A DNA stretch of 64,000 bases from Oligoflexia bacterium (GCA_024229115.1 JAAEST010000053.1:186001-250000); one strand, 5' to 3'. Shown: positions 28,586 through 37,516, numbered from the stretch's first letter. The notes: generated by a model from the sequence alone, not told the origin. Numbers and translations are program-made.

Positions 28586-30928
28586 ATGATTAGAATGAAA
28601 AGAGGGATCTTACTACAAATTATTCTAAGTTCAGTTTTTCTGGTTGGATGTTTAGGATCACAATCAGGAGGAAAGAAAAGAACTTCAGCAGGAGTGGCCA
28701 ACACTCCTGATACTGTATCTCCAGGATATGGACGCTATCTTACAGACAATATCGTCGGCCTTTCAGGAAATTATAATTTAGATTCTTCTACGAATCTTGC
28801 CCTCTTCCTTAATGAAACACCACAATTTATTTCTAATAACAATTTCTTAAAAGGAAGTTGTACAGCGAAGACTTCAACTGTATCTGAGTGTTATGAAGTC
28901 ATAAAAACACAAAATAGCGGTTTCACAGAGTTTTCGGATAGACGCTTTGCCTACCCTGTTAACACTGAAGAATTCCTTCAAGTTCAGGCCTTTGGTAATA
29001 GCCGTGATATTATAGATAAATTTCTATCAACTCAAACTTTTAGTTTTGACTTAGGTGTTGGCCTTCCTTACATCAGTTCGTACCCTAGTACACTGTATAC
29101 GAATGTTAATAAGCCTTACTTCTTTAAAGGTAAGAAAGTTACTGTGTGGGCCAATAGTGGTGATGCTAATGCAGCCAGCTACTCACCTTCAAGCCAAGTT
29201 ATCAACTTAGGATATATCTCTACTGTAAATAATGTTTTCGTTGCTCAAGATCCGACAGTGACATGGCACGAGTATGGACATCACTTTAACAAAGTGGCCA
29301 TGAGTACAAGGACAATTACCAACTCAGGAACAGGACCAACTGCAGAATTAGGCTCTCTTCAGTATGATGAGGCCGGGAGTATTAATGAAGGTCTTGCTGA
29401 TTACTATAGCTATTTCATGAATGGTCGTGAAGACTTTGGAGATTGGGCCCTTAAATTTGTAAATAGAGCGAGACCAATGACAGAAGGTAGCTCTATTCAC
29501 CAATCAACAGTAAGTGAGACTTTTAATGGTCGAATGCTCTACCCTGATTATTTAACTTATGAGCCTAATGAACCAGATCTTATTATTGAAGATGTTCACA
29601 ACTCAGGAACTATTATTGCTCACTTCTTAGTGGCATTAACGAAGTCGATTCAAACTACCTGTAGCTACTCTAATGAGGTGGCCAGAAAAATGGTTCTTCA
29701 CTTAGTTCTTGAAACATTAGGTGAAATGGGCGATCTCTCTGCCAAAGGTTATGATACCGCTATTGAATCAACGATAAACCATTCTTCAACAAGCTCGTTT
29801 GAATGGGTAACGAAAGTTAACCCTATTAATATGAGAAGCTTTGTTCAGGTTCTCAGTAAGTATTTCTATCGTACACTAGGAGATTCAACTAATGCTCTAT
29901 GTGCTGGTGGTGCTTACAATATGGACCAGTATGAAGTTTTAGTTGATAGCTATGGTTTACTCCTCTTTAAGACATATAACCTAGATGGAAACGGACTAAT
30001 CACTGGTCATCTCGGTCCTTTGAAAACAGTGACAGATACTAATAGAGTTAAATCGACACTAGTTAAAAAACAATTTCTAAAGATTGATCCGAGAGAAAAT
30101 AAATTTGATTTTATTGTGACTGATGACAGGGCCAATATGAAGGCCATTATTGATAGTTTGGTTGATGTAGGACGAATCACTGGATGGAGTCCGCAGATTA
30201 AAGATGATCTTCGCTTTAATAATGGAAACGCAAGAATTTCACCTGGTGAAATCGTAGGTATCATACCTAACCTCTATAATGATTCTAATATCACAATGGG
30301 TGGAGTTAATGTTCTCGCCAATGATTGGGATCATACAAAAGGTGGAAAACCTTGTAATACTTTTGAAGATGAATGGCCTCTATCAAGTGAGGGTGCTGCT
30401 GACTTAACTGCTGGTGAAGGCGTACAAGGTGGTTGTAATTATGTTACTCGTTACAATGGAGAAAATGCAGCTCTAGAACCTAATGAAGTTGTCAGTCCAG
30501 TATGCTTTGTTCAGATGGCCGTTAATGGTGTCACTCAATGGGTAACTCAAGATGTTTTTATTGCTGAAAGAGGTCCTGAAACAGAGATGTGTTTAGATCC
30601 AGATAATAATCATAGAGACTGTCTGGTAAGATTTATCAAAGGTGCTGATCACTCTTTCTACTCCAAGATCAACCCTAAAGAAACTTGGCTAGAAACATTA
30701 GGACAAGGTGAAACACCAGAAATTAAAGATTCTAATACTCTTATTATGGAAGCATCACCTTGGATTTCTCCAGGGACTAAGTTTAGATGTCGTCTAAGAG
30801 CAAGATTTACAAATTGTGAGGACTGCTGGCACGACTCTAATAATAATAATGATAATTTCAAAGATTATGAGTTTAGTGGTGCTGACCCATATAAAATCTT
30901 TCATTTAGAATTTCAGGTTGTCGATTAA
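28586..30928 (+). CDS. Lipoprotein zinc metalloprotease candidate
   Basis: The 780-residue product has a lipoprotein signal peptide ending in LVGC (Cys 22). After a linker like that of the lipoprotein at 17748 comes a folded region with HEYGHH at residues 228-233 (HExxH zinc motif) and, 40 residues on, INEGLADYY with Glu268 and Asp272, which matches the third-ligand motif of gluzincins (compare NEAISD in thermolysin). The last 400 residues contain an Asp/Asn-rich segment and Cys pairs (CEDC). I infer a lipid-anchored peptidase in the outer membrane or on the surface. AAGGA precedes the ATG. It overlaps the next gene by one base (TAATG). Confidence 0.78.
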   Translation: MIRMKRGILLQIILSSVFLVGCLGSQSGGKKRTSAGVANTPDTVSPGYGRYLTDNIVGLSGNYNLDSSTNLALFLNETPQFISNNNFLKGSCTAKTSTVSECYEVIKTQNSGFTEFSDRRFAYPVNTEEFLQVQAFGNSRDIIDKFLSTQTFSFDLGVGLPYISSYPSTLYTNVNKPYFFKGKKVTVWANSGDANAASYSPSSQVINLGYISTVNNVFVAQDPTVTWHEYGHHFNKVAMSTRTITNSGTGPTAELGSLQYDEAGSINEGLADYYSYFMNGREDFGDWALKFVNRARPMTEGSSIHQSTVSETFNGRMLYPDYLTYEPNEPDLIIEDVHNSGTIIAHFLVALTKSIQTTCSYSNEVARKMVLHLVLETLGEMGDLSAKGYDTAIESTINHSSTSSFEWVTKVNPINMRSFVQVLSKYFYRTLGDSTNALCAGGAYNMDQYEVLVDSYGLLLFKTYNLDGNGLITGHLGPLKTVTDTNRVKSTLVKKQFLKIDPRENKFDFIVTDDRANMKAIIDSLVDVGRITGWSPQIKDDLRFNNGNARISPGEIVGIIPNLYNDSNITMGGVNVLANDWDHTKGGKPCNTFEDEWPLSSEGAADLTAGEGVQGGCNYVTRYNGENAALEPNEVVSPVCFVQMAVNGVTQWVTQDVFIAERGPETEMCLDPDNNHRDCLVRFIKGADHSFYSKINPKETWLETLGQGETPEIKDSNTLIMEASPWISPGTKFRCRLRARFTNCEDCWHDSNNNNDNFKDYEFSGADPYKIFHLEFQVVD

Positions 30929-31560
30929 TGAAGAAAATATCTCTCATCTCATTCTTTACCTTTCTTATTATTGGACTTGTAGTAAGTTTGTGGGAAAAGC
31001 CTGATCATACTGTTGAAGTGAAATGGGAAAAGTTTGTCACTGATCCAGTCAAAAAAACAAAAGTTGTAAAATCTGCTCCTCTTGAAGAGGATCTATATAG
31101 GCTTGGTCAAAAACCTAAAGTAAAAACGAGTAAAAAAATTTCAAAACCGACCAAGAAGAAGTTCACCAACTACTCTCGTCTACCAAGTTCTACAAGAGCA
31201 CAAAATAGAGAAATACTGGGACCAAATCCAGAACTATTTAAAAAGAGAAAAGTTGAAATTCTTAATAGACCAAAGAAAGAATGGAAAGAAAACTTGGCCA
31301 AAAAACTTCTTAGAGGTAGAGATAAAGATAAAGTTAGTGTCTTTATAAAGAAAGAAAAGTCTCTTATTCAAATGGAAAGAAATGGTGCTCGATATATTGA
31401 GCAAGTAGTAGTCAGTATTCACAAATCAAGATTTGGGACGACTGGCTATCGTGCTTTTATTGATTCTGAAACGGGTTCAGTTCTTAAGACATGGGATAGG
31501 ACTGTTCACGAATATGGTCCTTTTAAAAAAGGAATCTCTGTTAAACTAATTAATCTTTAG
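30928..31560 (+). CDS. Membrane-anchored protein with propeptide/PepSY-like end
   Basis: The 210-residue product has one N-terminal membrane segment (residues 4-22), a Lys/Pro-rich linker of about 90 residues and a C-terminal domain of about 70 residues. The segment FGTTGYRAFIDSETGSVLKT resembles the strand-turn-strand end of PepSY and thermolysin-type propeptide domains (Y--FID--TG-VL). Its ATG overlaps the stop of the metalloprotease gene, so it may act as a chaperone or inhibitor of that enzyme supplied as a separate chain. This is inference from resemblance and position. Its 3' end overlaps the convergent acsA-type gene by 4 bases. Confidence 0.6.
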   Translation: MKKISLISFFTFLIIGLVVSLWEKPDHTVEVKWEKFVTDPVKKTKVVKSAPLEEDLYRLGQKPKVKTSKKISKPTKKKFTNYSRLPSSTRAQNREILGPNPELFKKRKVEILNRPKKEWKENLAKKLLRGRDKDKVSVFIKKEKSLIQMERNGARYIEQVVVSIHKSRFGTTGYRAFIDSETGSVLKTWDRTVHEYGPFKKGISVKLINL

Positions 31561-33485
31561 TTCACTCGATAACTTTCGTATTCTGCTAAGCATTCCGGAT
31601 TGGCCACGGCCTCAATATTCTTAAGTTCTCTTCCATTGATAATTCTATTGATTGCAAGTTCCATCTTCTTACCTGAGCGAGTGTAAGGAATATCGTTTAT
31701 GGCCCAAACATAACGGGGAACATGCCGAGGTGTTGTTTTGGCCTTAATCAGCTTCTTAACCTCAACCACTCTTTCTTCTGTCAACTCTTCACCCTCATTG
31801 AGTTTTACAAAGAGAACGATCTCAACATCGCCATCAACTTGTCTACCAACACAGAGACTATCAGACATCCAATTAAGAGATTCAGTCTGTCGATAAACTT
31901 CAGCAGTTCCAATACGGACTCCACCAGGATTTAAAGTGGCATCACTTCTACCGTATACAACGACTCCCCCATATTCTGTAATTTTTATAAAATCACCATG
32001 GTGCCATGTATTTTCAAACCTATTAAAATAAGCATCATTTATTCTTTCATTATTTTTATCGTTTAAAAAATAGAGTGGACGCGAAGGAAACGACTGACGA
32101 CAAACAAGCTCGCCTTCTTTGTTATCCAAGGCCTTTCCGTCATCATCAAAACAGGCGACATCCATGCCAAGTCCCAGACATTGGATCTCTCCTCGATAAA
32201 CTGGCACATTAGGGTTCCCAAGCATGAAACAACCAATTATGTCAGTTCCCCCAGAGATAGAAGAAACACAAATATTTGAATGAAACTTTTTATATATCCA
32301 ATCATATTGTTCAGGTAATAGAGGTGCCCCAGTAGAAAGTAATGACTTTAAATTTTTAAACTCAAAATTTTTATCATACTCATTATCTTCTAAGGCCTTT
32401 AAAAACTTTGGTGAGGTTCCAAGAATCTCGACACCTTCACTATCCAACTTCTCAACGAAGCCTGCCAAACTTGGATAGCCAGGGCTCCCTTCATAAAGAA
32501 TCACTTCAGCTCCACAGGCAAGTCCTGAAATAAGCCAATTCCACATCATCCATCCACATGTAGTGAAGTAGAATAATTTCGTACCTTCTTTAACATTAGT
32601 ATGAAGCTTATGCTCTTTGTGATGCTGAATGAGAGTTCCACCTACACTATGAACAATACACTTTGGCTTCCCTGTAGTCCCCGAGGAATACATAATATAG
32701 AGAGGAGAATCAAAAGGAATATCTGAATATTCTGGTTGGCACTGCTCACCAGTAAATTCATCCCACCAAATTCCTTTTCCTAAACCATGCTCCTTAGAAG
32801 ACTCTCCAGTGAAATCAACTAAGATAATTTTTTCAATAAAAGGCAGTTGCTTTTCGATCTCTTTAAGCTTCTCTAACTGATCAAAAGTTTTTCCATTATA
32901 TTGATAATTTGATGCCGCGACCAAGACTTTAGGCTTACTCTGCCCAAAACGATCTACCACTCCTTCAATACCAAAGTCTGAAGATGTACTGGTAAAAACT
33001 CCCCCGAGAGCACTTGTGGCCAGCATCGCAATCGCCGTTTCAGGAATATTTGGCATATAACAAGCAAGAACATCTCCACGACCAATATATTCTTTGAGTG
33101 TGGACTGAAATGCTCCAACCTCCAATCTTAGTGAAGAATAAGAATAGTCTTTTCTTAAACCAGACTCATGGAGAAAAGTTATCGCTGTTTCGTTTTGATA
33201 TTTCTCATTTAAAAGGTTTTGAGCAAAGTTCAATTCAATTTTTGGAAACCAAGAGTATTCTTTGAAGTTATAATCACCATTTACAGGAAACTTAGAACCT
33301 CGATATTGAATTCCTGTCCAGTCGATAAAGAAAGACCAGAACTCATCAGGCTCAGTTACACTTAATTTATGAAGCTCTTGGTAATCCTTTAGATCAACTC
33401 CCATATGAGAGGCAAAATCATTCATAAACTTTGTCATCAAAGTCGATGATTTAAAGTCTTCTGAAGGTGTCCACAGAGCTTCCAT
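31557..33485 (-). CDS. aacS: Acetoacetyl-CoA synthetase
   Basis: The 642-residue protein is an adenylate-forming enzyme of the acetoacetate-CoA ligase group: the start MEALWTPSEDF, WSFFIDWTGI, the ATP-binding loop MYSSGTTGKPKCIVHS, TTCGWMMWNWLISGL and the late GVRIGTAEVY and RSGKKME blocks. It activates acetoacetate with ATP and CoA. Acetoacetate comes from HMG-CoA lyase (39258-40169) and from the homogentisate route that 4-hydroxyphenylpyruvate dioxygenase (60401) would feed. AAGGA precedes the ATG; the gap to the fumarase beta gene is 8 bases, so these form an operon. Confidence 0.93.
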   Translation of the reverse strand: MEALWTPSEDFKSSTLMTKFMNDFASHMGVDLKDYQELHKLSVTEPDEFWSFFIDWTGIQYRGSKFPVNGDYNFKEYSWFPKIELNFAQNLLNEKYQNETAITFLHESGLRKDYSYSSLRLEVGAFQSTLKEYIGRGDVLACYMPNIPETAIAMLATSALGGVFTSTSSDFGIEGVVDRFGQSKPKVLVAASNYQYNGKTFDQLEKLKEIEKQLPFIEKIILVDFTGESSKEHGLGKGIWWDEFTGEQCQPEYSDIPFDSPLYIMYSSGTTGKPKCIVHSVGGTLIQHHKEHKLHTNVKEGTKLFYFTTCGWMMWNWLISGLACGAEVILYEGSPGYPSLAGFVEKLDSEGVEILGTSPKFLKALEDNEYDKNFEFKNLKSLLSTGAPLLPEQYDWIYKKFHSNICVSSISGGTDIIGCFMLGNPNVPVYRGEIQCLGLGMDVACFDDDGKALDNKEGELVCRQSFPSRPLYFLNDKNNERINDAYFNRFENTWHHGDFIKITEYGGVVVYGRSDATLNPGGVRIGTAEVYRQTESLNWMSDSLCVGRQVDGDVEIVLFVKLNEGEELTEERVVEVKKLIKAKTTPRHVPRYVWAINDIPYTRSGKKMELAINRIINGRELKNIEAVANPECLAEYESYRVN

Positions 33486-33493
33486 AATATTCC

Positions 33494-34063
33494 TTATAAT
33501 ACTTCTTTTAACTTAGCTGAACTTTTGTCATCAATCTCTTTATGAAGAGAGTTTCCGTGTGAGTCCATTGTTACCACCACTGGAAACTCATCTACTGTTA
33601 ATTCCCAAATTGCCTCAGGTGAACCAAATTGTTCTTTAAGATAAACATTATCAACACTCTTAATTTTTTCAGCTAATACTTGAGCCGCTCCACCAATGGC
33701 ATGGAAGTAAACACACCCATACTTTTGATTTCCTTCAAGTGTTTTTGGCCCCATTCCGCCTTTACCAATCACTCCAACAATTCCATGATCTCTCATCACT
33801 TCCCATTGGTAAGGTTCTTCTCTGATTGAAGTAGTTGGTCCAGCCGCTTTTACCTCATAGGAACCATCTTTATTTTCTAAAACCACAGGTCCACAGTGAT
33901 AAATAATCTGGTTATTAAGATCAACTGGTGAAGGATTTCCTTCATGTAAATATTTATGAATGGCATCTCTTCCGGTAAATAATTTTCCAGAAATTAAAAC
34001 CATATCTCCAACTTTGAGTTCTCTAATCTTCTCTTTTGAAAATGGGTATTCTAATCTAATCAT
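33494..34063 (-). CDS. Fumarate hydratase class I, beta subunit
   Basis: The 189-residue protein is the C-terminal (beta) half of Fe-S dependent class I hydro-lyases: LKVGDMVLISGKLFTGRDA near residue 20, YHCGPVV, GPTTSIREEPY, GVIGKGGM and YFHAIGGAAQVLA. With the alpha chain encoded 31 bases upstream it should interconvert fumarate and malate. A two-chain tartrate dehydratase has the same layout and cannot be ruled out from sequence alone, but the neighbouring acetoacetyl-CoA synthetase favours fumarase. Confidence 0.9.
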   Translation of the reverse strand: MIRLEYPFSKEKIRELKVGDMVLISGKLFTGRDAIHKYLHEGNPSPVDLNNQIIYHCGPVVLENKDGSYEVKAAGPTTSIREEPYQWEVMRDHGIVGVIGKGGMGPKTLEGNQKYGCVYFHAIGGAAQVLAEKIKSVDNVYLKEQFGSPEAIWELTVDEFPVVVTMDSHGNSLHKEIDDKSSAKLKEVL

Positions 34064-34094
34064 GACGATATCCTTTTAAAATTCTTTCTCGTTT

Positions 34095-35387
34095 TTAGTA
34101 AATCCAACTCTTGATATTCATCTTCGAGTCCATTTCAATACCTCTACGTCTGTAGGCCCAGCACATATAAGAAATTGATACAAAGAATGAAGCTGGAAGT
34201 CTGTTAAGAACACCAACCTTACAACCAAGAAGAGTTGTCTTCCCACCAAAGCCCATAGGACCAATGCCTAATTCATTTGATGTTTTTACAATTTCTTCTT
34301 CTAGTTTTTTTAGATCTGGATGAGAGTTTGTATCGTCTAGTGTTCTTAATAATTGCTCTTTCGAGTTCTTATAACCAGAACCTCTATCTCCCCCAATACA
34401 AACGCCTAGGACACCTGGCCCACAACCTTTTCCTTGAGCTTTTTGAACAGCATCTAAGATAACCTTTCTTACACCATCAAGGTCACGTCCTGCCCCAAGT
34501 TCAGTATTTGGAAGAGCATATTGAGCTCCAACATTTTCACAACCACCACCTTTAAGCATAAGTGATACTTTGATTGTTTTACGTTTTGGATTTTCTTTAA
34601 AGTGAAGGTCTGGATGACCTGGTCCAATATTCATTCCCTCATTCTTTCCAGTAAGAGAGTCAACCGAGTTCTGTCTTAAGTAACCTTTCTTAGTCGCATC
34701 GACGATAGCTTTTTCAGTGATCTTTCTGAACTTAGATTGATCAAGCCCTGCCGGATGCTCAACAAAGATATGAACCGTACCGGTATCCTGACAAAGAGGT
34801 TGTGACTTCATCTTAGCTAGCTTGATATTCGCCTGAATAATATTCATGGCATATTCAGCAGTCGTATTCTTCTCTTCTCTTGCTAAAGCCTCTAGCACAA
34901 CTTTTTGAACATCATCTGGAATTTCCGTTGATGTAGCACGAACTAACTCTAGCATCGTATCGTAAAGGGCTTTGTCGGTACTTACTTTCTTCGTCTTCTT
35001 CCTTACGGAAGAAGTTTTTGAAGACGAAGTAGTAGCCTTTTTCGCTACCTTCTTTTTAGTAGTCTTTTTCGCTACTTTCTTTTTTGCTGTTTTCTTTTTA
35101 GCTACCTTCTTCGTCTTCTTTTTTGAAGACGAAGTAGTAACTTTCTTTTTAGTAGCCTTTTTCGCTACCTTCTTTTTAGTTACTTTTTTCTTCGCTACCT
35201 TCTTCCTTACGGAAGAAGTTTTAGTAGCCTTTTTCGCTACTTTCTTTTTTGCTGTTTTCTTTTTAGCTACCTTTTTCTTAGTAACTTTCTTCTTTTTTGT
35301 TGTCTTTTTCTTCGTAGTTTTCTTCGCCTTCTTCTTGGCAGAAGAAGTACTAACTTTCTTTTTAGACTTTTTGATCTTTTTAGCCAT
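34095..35387 (-). CDS. Fumarate hydratase class I alpha subunit with histone H1-like tail
   Basis: Residues 1-134 are an H1-like Lys/Ala/Thr tail built from repeats such as KKKVAKKTAKKK, broken three or four times by TSS or SSVRKK linkers. From about residue 135 the sequence becomes the class I hydro-lyase alpha chain with the three cluster cysteines C199 (LCQDTG), C283 (GGGCENVG) and C330 (GVCIGGDRG). The frame is continuous, the only well-placed ribosome binding site (GAGG, 6-base spacing) is in front of the tail, and the first Met inside the enzyme part (M145) lies too late and without such a site. Such tails bind DNA in other proteins. The partner beta chain is 31 bases downstream. I infer a nucleoid-associated form of fumarase. 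Confidence 0.9.
   Translation of the reverse strand: MAKKIKKSKKKVSTSSAKKKAKKTTKKKTTKKKKVTKKKVAKKKTAKKKVAKKATKTSSVRKKVAKKKVTKKKVAKKATKKKVTTSSSKKKTKKVAKKKTAKKKVAKKTTKKKVAKKATTSSSKTSSVRKKTKKVSTDKALYDTMLELVRATSTEIPDDVQKVVLEALAREEKNTTAEYAMNIIQANIKLAKMKSQPLCQDTGTVHIFVEHPAGLDQSKFRKITEKAIVDATKKGYLRQNSVDSLTGKNEGMNIGPGHPDLHFKENPKRKTIKVSLMLKGGGCENVGAQYALPNTELGAGRDLDGVRKVILDAVQKAQGKGCGPGVLGVCIGGDRGSGYKNSKEQLLRTLDDTNSHPDLKKLEEEIVKTSNELGIGPMGFGGKTTLLGCKVGVLNRLPASFFVSISYMCWAYRRRGIEMDSKMNIKSWIY
35064..35108. repeat. 45-base direct repeat, copy 1 (Lys-rich tail)
   Basis: This segment is identical over 45 bases to 35229-35273. Both encode the same stretch of the Lys-rich tail, so the tail probably grew by duplication at DNA level. 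Confidence 0.85.
35109..35134. repeat. Perfect 10-bp inverted repeat inside the Lys-rich tail
   Basis: CTTCGTCTTC at 35109-35118 and GAAGACGAAG at 35125-35134 flank six T residues. The same arms recur at 34989-34998 and 35020-35029, there enclosing a nested CTTCC/GGAAG hairpin. They encode the Ser/Thr linkers between Lys repeats. Confidence 0.85.
35229..35273. repeat. 45-base direct repeat, copy 2 (Lys-rich tail)
   Basis: Second copy of the 45-base repeat at 35064-35108, with 120 bases of related repeats between them. Confidence 0.85.
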
Positions 35388-35479
35388 GATGACCTCGTTA
35401 TGTGGTTGAATTTAGATTAATTTTGCAAGAATTTTAGCTAGTTATTCCCATATTGACCAGCAGGCATTATGTTAGAGAA

Positions 35480-37516
35480 ATGATATCTTTAAGTGGTTTA
35501 AATGACCCTCAGCGACAAGCTGCTGAAACAATTGATGGGCCTCTTCTTATCCTCGCTGGAGCGGGAAGTGGAAAGACAAGAACGATTACCTATCGTATGG
35601 CCCATATGGTCTCTAACCTCGGTATTCCTGGTAAAAATATATTGGCCGTAAGTTTTACTAATAAAGCGGCTAGAGAAATGAAAGAAAGAATGATTGGCCT
35701 TCTTGGGAAAAGTAAGTGTCGCGGAATGACACTGGCCACCTTTCATAGTCTAGGAGTTAAGATTCTCAAAAAAGAGATCACAAAACTCGGATATCATGAA
35801 CAATTTAGTATCTACGACACTAGTGATCAGCTCGGGATAATAAGAGAAGCTTTAAAGATTTATCAGGCTGAAAAAAAATTTGATCACAAAACAATACTTT
35901 CAAAAATTGGTAGCTTGAAAAATAAGGGCATTCGCTCTGAAGATTACTTGGCGAGTCCCTATTTTGATGAAGAAGAGCCATATGATCTTGCTACAGAATA
36001 TGTTTATCGATTTTATGAAGAAAAATTAAAGTTTTATAATGCTATCGATTTTGACGACATTCTCTTCTTAGTATGTCGTTTATTTAAGGAACATCCCGAA
36101 GTTGCCCAAAAATACTCCGAGCAGTTTCAATATATAATGGTTGATGAGTATCAAGATACTAATGAAATGCAATTTCAACTAATAATGGGATTAACCTCTA
36201 CTCACAATAATCTCTGTGTCGTTGGCGATGATGATCAATCGATCTACGCTTTTAGAGGTGCAGATATTTCAAATATCCTCAACTTCGAAAAGAACTTTCC
36301 AGGGGCCAAGGTCGTTAAATTAGAAGAAAATTACCGATCAACCTCTCCTATTCTCGATCTTGCCAATAATGTAATTAAGGAAAATAAAGATCGGCGAGAT
36401 AAAACACTTTGGTCGAGAAAAGAGAGTAAAATAAAACCACTCTTGTGGTTAATGGCCGATACAGATCATGAAGCACAAGTTGTAGTTGATGAGATTGCCA
36501 AGTACCAAAGTGCCGGTAATCATCTTGGTGATATTGCAATCCTTTATCGCTCTAATACACAGATTCCGCCTATAGAAGATGAACTAAGAATTTCAAATGT
36601 TCCCTACACTATTGTTGGCGGTCAAAAGTTCTATGAGAAAAAAGAAGTTAAAGATCTTATGGCCTATCTCTTTGTTCTTCTTAATCCAAGAGATCAGATG
36701 AGCTTGAGACGGATCCTCAACGTTCCACAAAGAGGCATCGGAAATGCGACTCTAGAGAAGTTTATAGCCAAATCTGAAGAGGAAAATTTAAATCTTTTCG
36801 AGGTCATGGAAGAATTTCCTGAAATTGCAGGTCCACGTAAAGAAAAGATTCAGGCCTTTGTTAAACTCATACGAGAGCATCAAGATATTTTTAAAAGACA
36901 AGAGTTACCTCAGGCGATTCATACTCTCATTGAAGATATTCAGTTCTTAAGATTCATTGATAAAATGTATGACAATGCCAAACAAGCTGAACGAAGAAAG
37001 AATGATGTTATGTTCTTTATCGATGCAGCAGAAAGATTTGTAAAATTTCACAAAGAACATGCCAATCTCAAAGGATTTGTTGAAAGATTACTTCTTCAGG
37101 ACTCTCAAGACCGTGAAGAAGACTTAGAAGACGAAGATATTCGTAAGAATGAAATTACTCTCATGACTCTTCATAGCTCTAAGGGGTTAGAGTTCGATAT
37201 TGTCTATCTTATTGGCATGGAGGAAGAACTCCTTCCTCATAAGAAAACGGTAACCCAGGGTGAAGATATAAGTGAAGAAAGACGCTTGGCCTATGTTGGG
37301 ATTACAAGGGCCAGAGAAAAGCTCATTATGACCTACACTAAAGAACGTAAAATTTACGGTAGGCAAGTTCCTCGATTTAAGTCTCGTTTTTTAAACGAGC
37401 TGAAAGATAGTTATGTTGAACAAGATAGAACAACTTTTGGTCATATGACTGAAGATGAAGCTAAAGAATATAAGAGTAGCTTCTTTGCCAACCTTTTAGG
37501 TAATTTAGATGAATGA
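35480..37516 (+). CDS. UvrD/Rep/PcrA-family DNA helicase
   Basis: I start at the ATG at 35480 (678 residues), since family members begin close to the LNDPQRQA motif; an in-frame TTG at 35453 exists. Superfamily 1 motifs appear in order: Q motif LNDPQRQAAE, Walker A AGAGSGKTRT, motif Ia VSFTNKAAREM, motif II VDEYQDTN, motif III VGDDDQSIYAFRGAD, motif IV ENYRSTSPIL, motif V LMTLHSSKGLEFD and motif VI RRLAYVGITRAREKL. It unwinds DNA 3' to 5' in repair or replication restart. No nuclease domain is attached. Rep, PcrA and UvrD cannot be told apart here. It is divergent from the tailed fumarase, 92 bases away. Confidence 0.94.
   Translation: MISLSGLNDPQRQAAETIDGPLLILAGAGSGKTRTITYRMAHMVSNLGIPGKNILAVSFTNKAAREMKERMIGLLGKSKCRGMTLATFHSLGVKILKKEITKLGYHEQFSIYDTSDQLGIIREALKIYQAEKKFDHKTILSKIGSLKNKGIRSEDYLASPYFDEEEPYDLATEYVYRFYEEKLKFYNAIDFDDILFLVCRLFKEHPEVAQKYSEQFQYIMVDEYQDTNEMQFQLIMGLTSTHNNLCVVGDDDQSIYAFRGADISNILNFEKNFPGAKVVKLEENYRSTSPILDLANNVIKENKDRRDKTLWSRKESKIKPLLWLMADTDHEAQVVVDEIAKYQSAGNHLGDIAILYRSNTQIPPIEDELRISNVPYTIVGGQKFYEKKEVKDLMAYLFVLLNPRDQMSLRRILNVPQRGIGNATLEKFIAKSEEENLNLFEVMEEFPEIAGPRKEKIQAFVKLIREHQDIFKRQELPQAIHTLIEDIQFLRFIDKMYDNAKQAERRKNDVMFFIDAAERFVKFHKEHANLKGFVERLLLQDSQDREEDLEDEDIRKNEITLMTLHSSKGLEFDIVYLIGMEEELLPHKKTVTQGEDISEERRLAYVGITRAREKLIMTYTKERKIYGRQVPRFKSRFLNELKDSYVEQDRTTFGHMTEDEAKEYKSSFFANLLGNLDE

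Noticed and set aside
34953-34955. Met145 of the tailed fumarase as the start of a separate, untailed gene.
   Set aside because: It has no ribosome binding site and would remove the first helix of the enzyme domain.
34972-35409. A long Phe-rich frame on the plus strand opposite the Lys-rich fumarase tail.
   Set aside because: It is the expected complement of Lys codons (TTT/TTC) and the minus-strand gene has the ribosome binding site and conserved enzyme domain.
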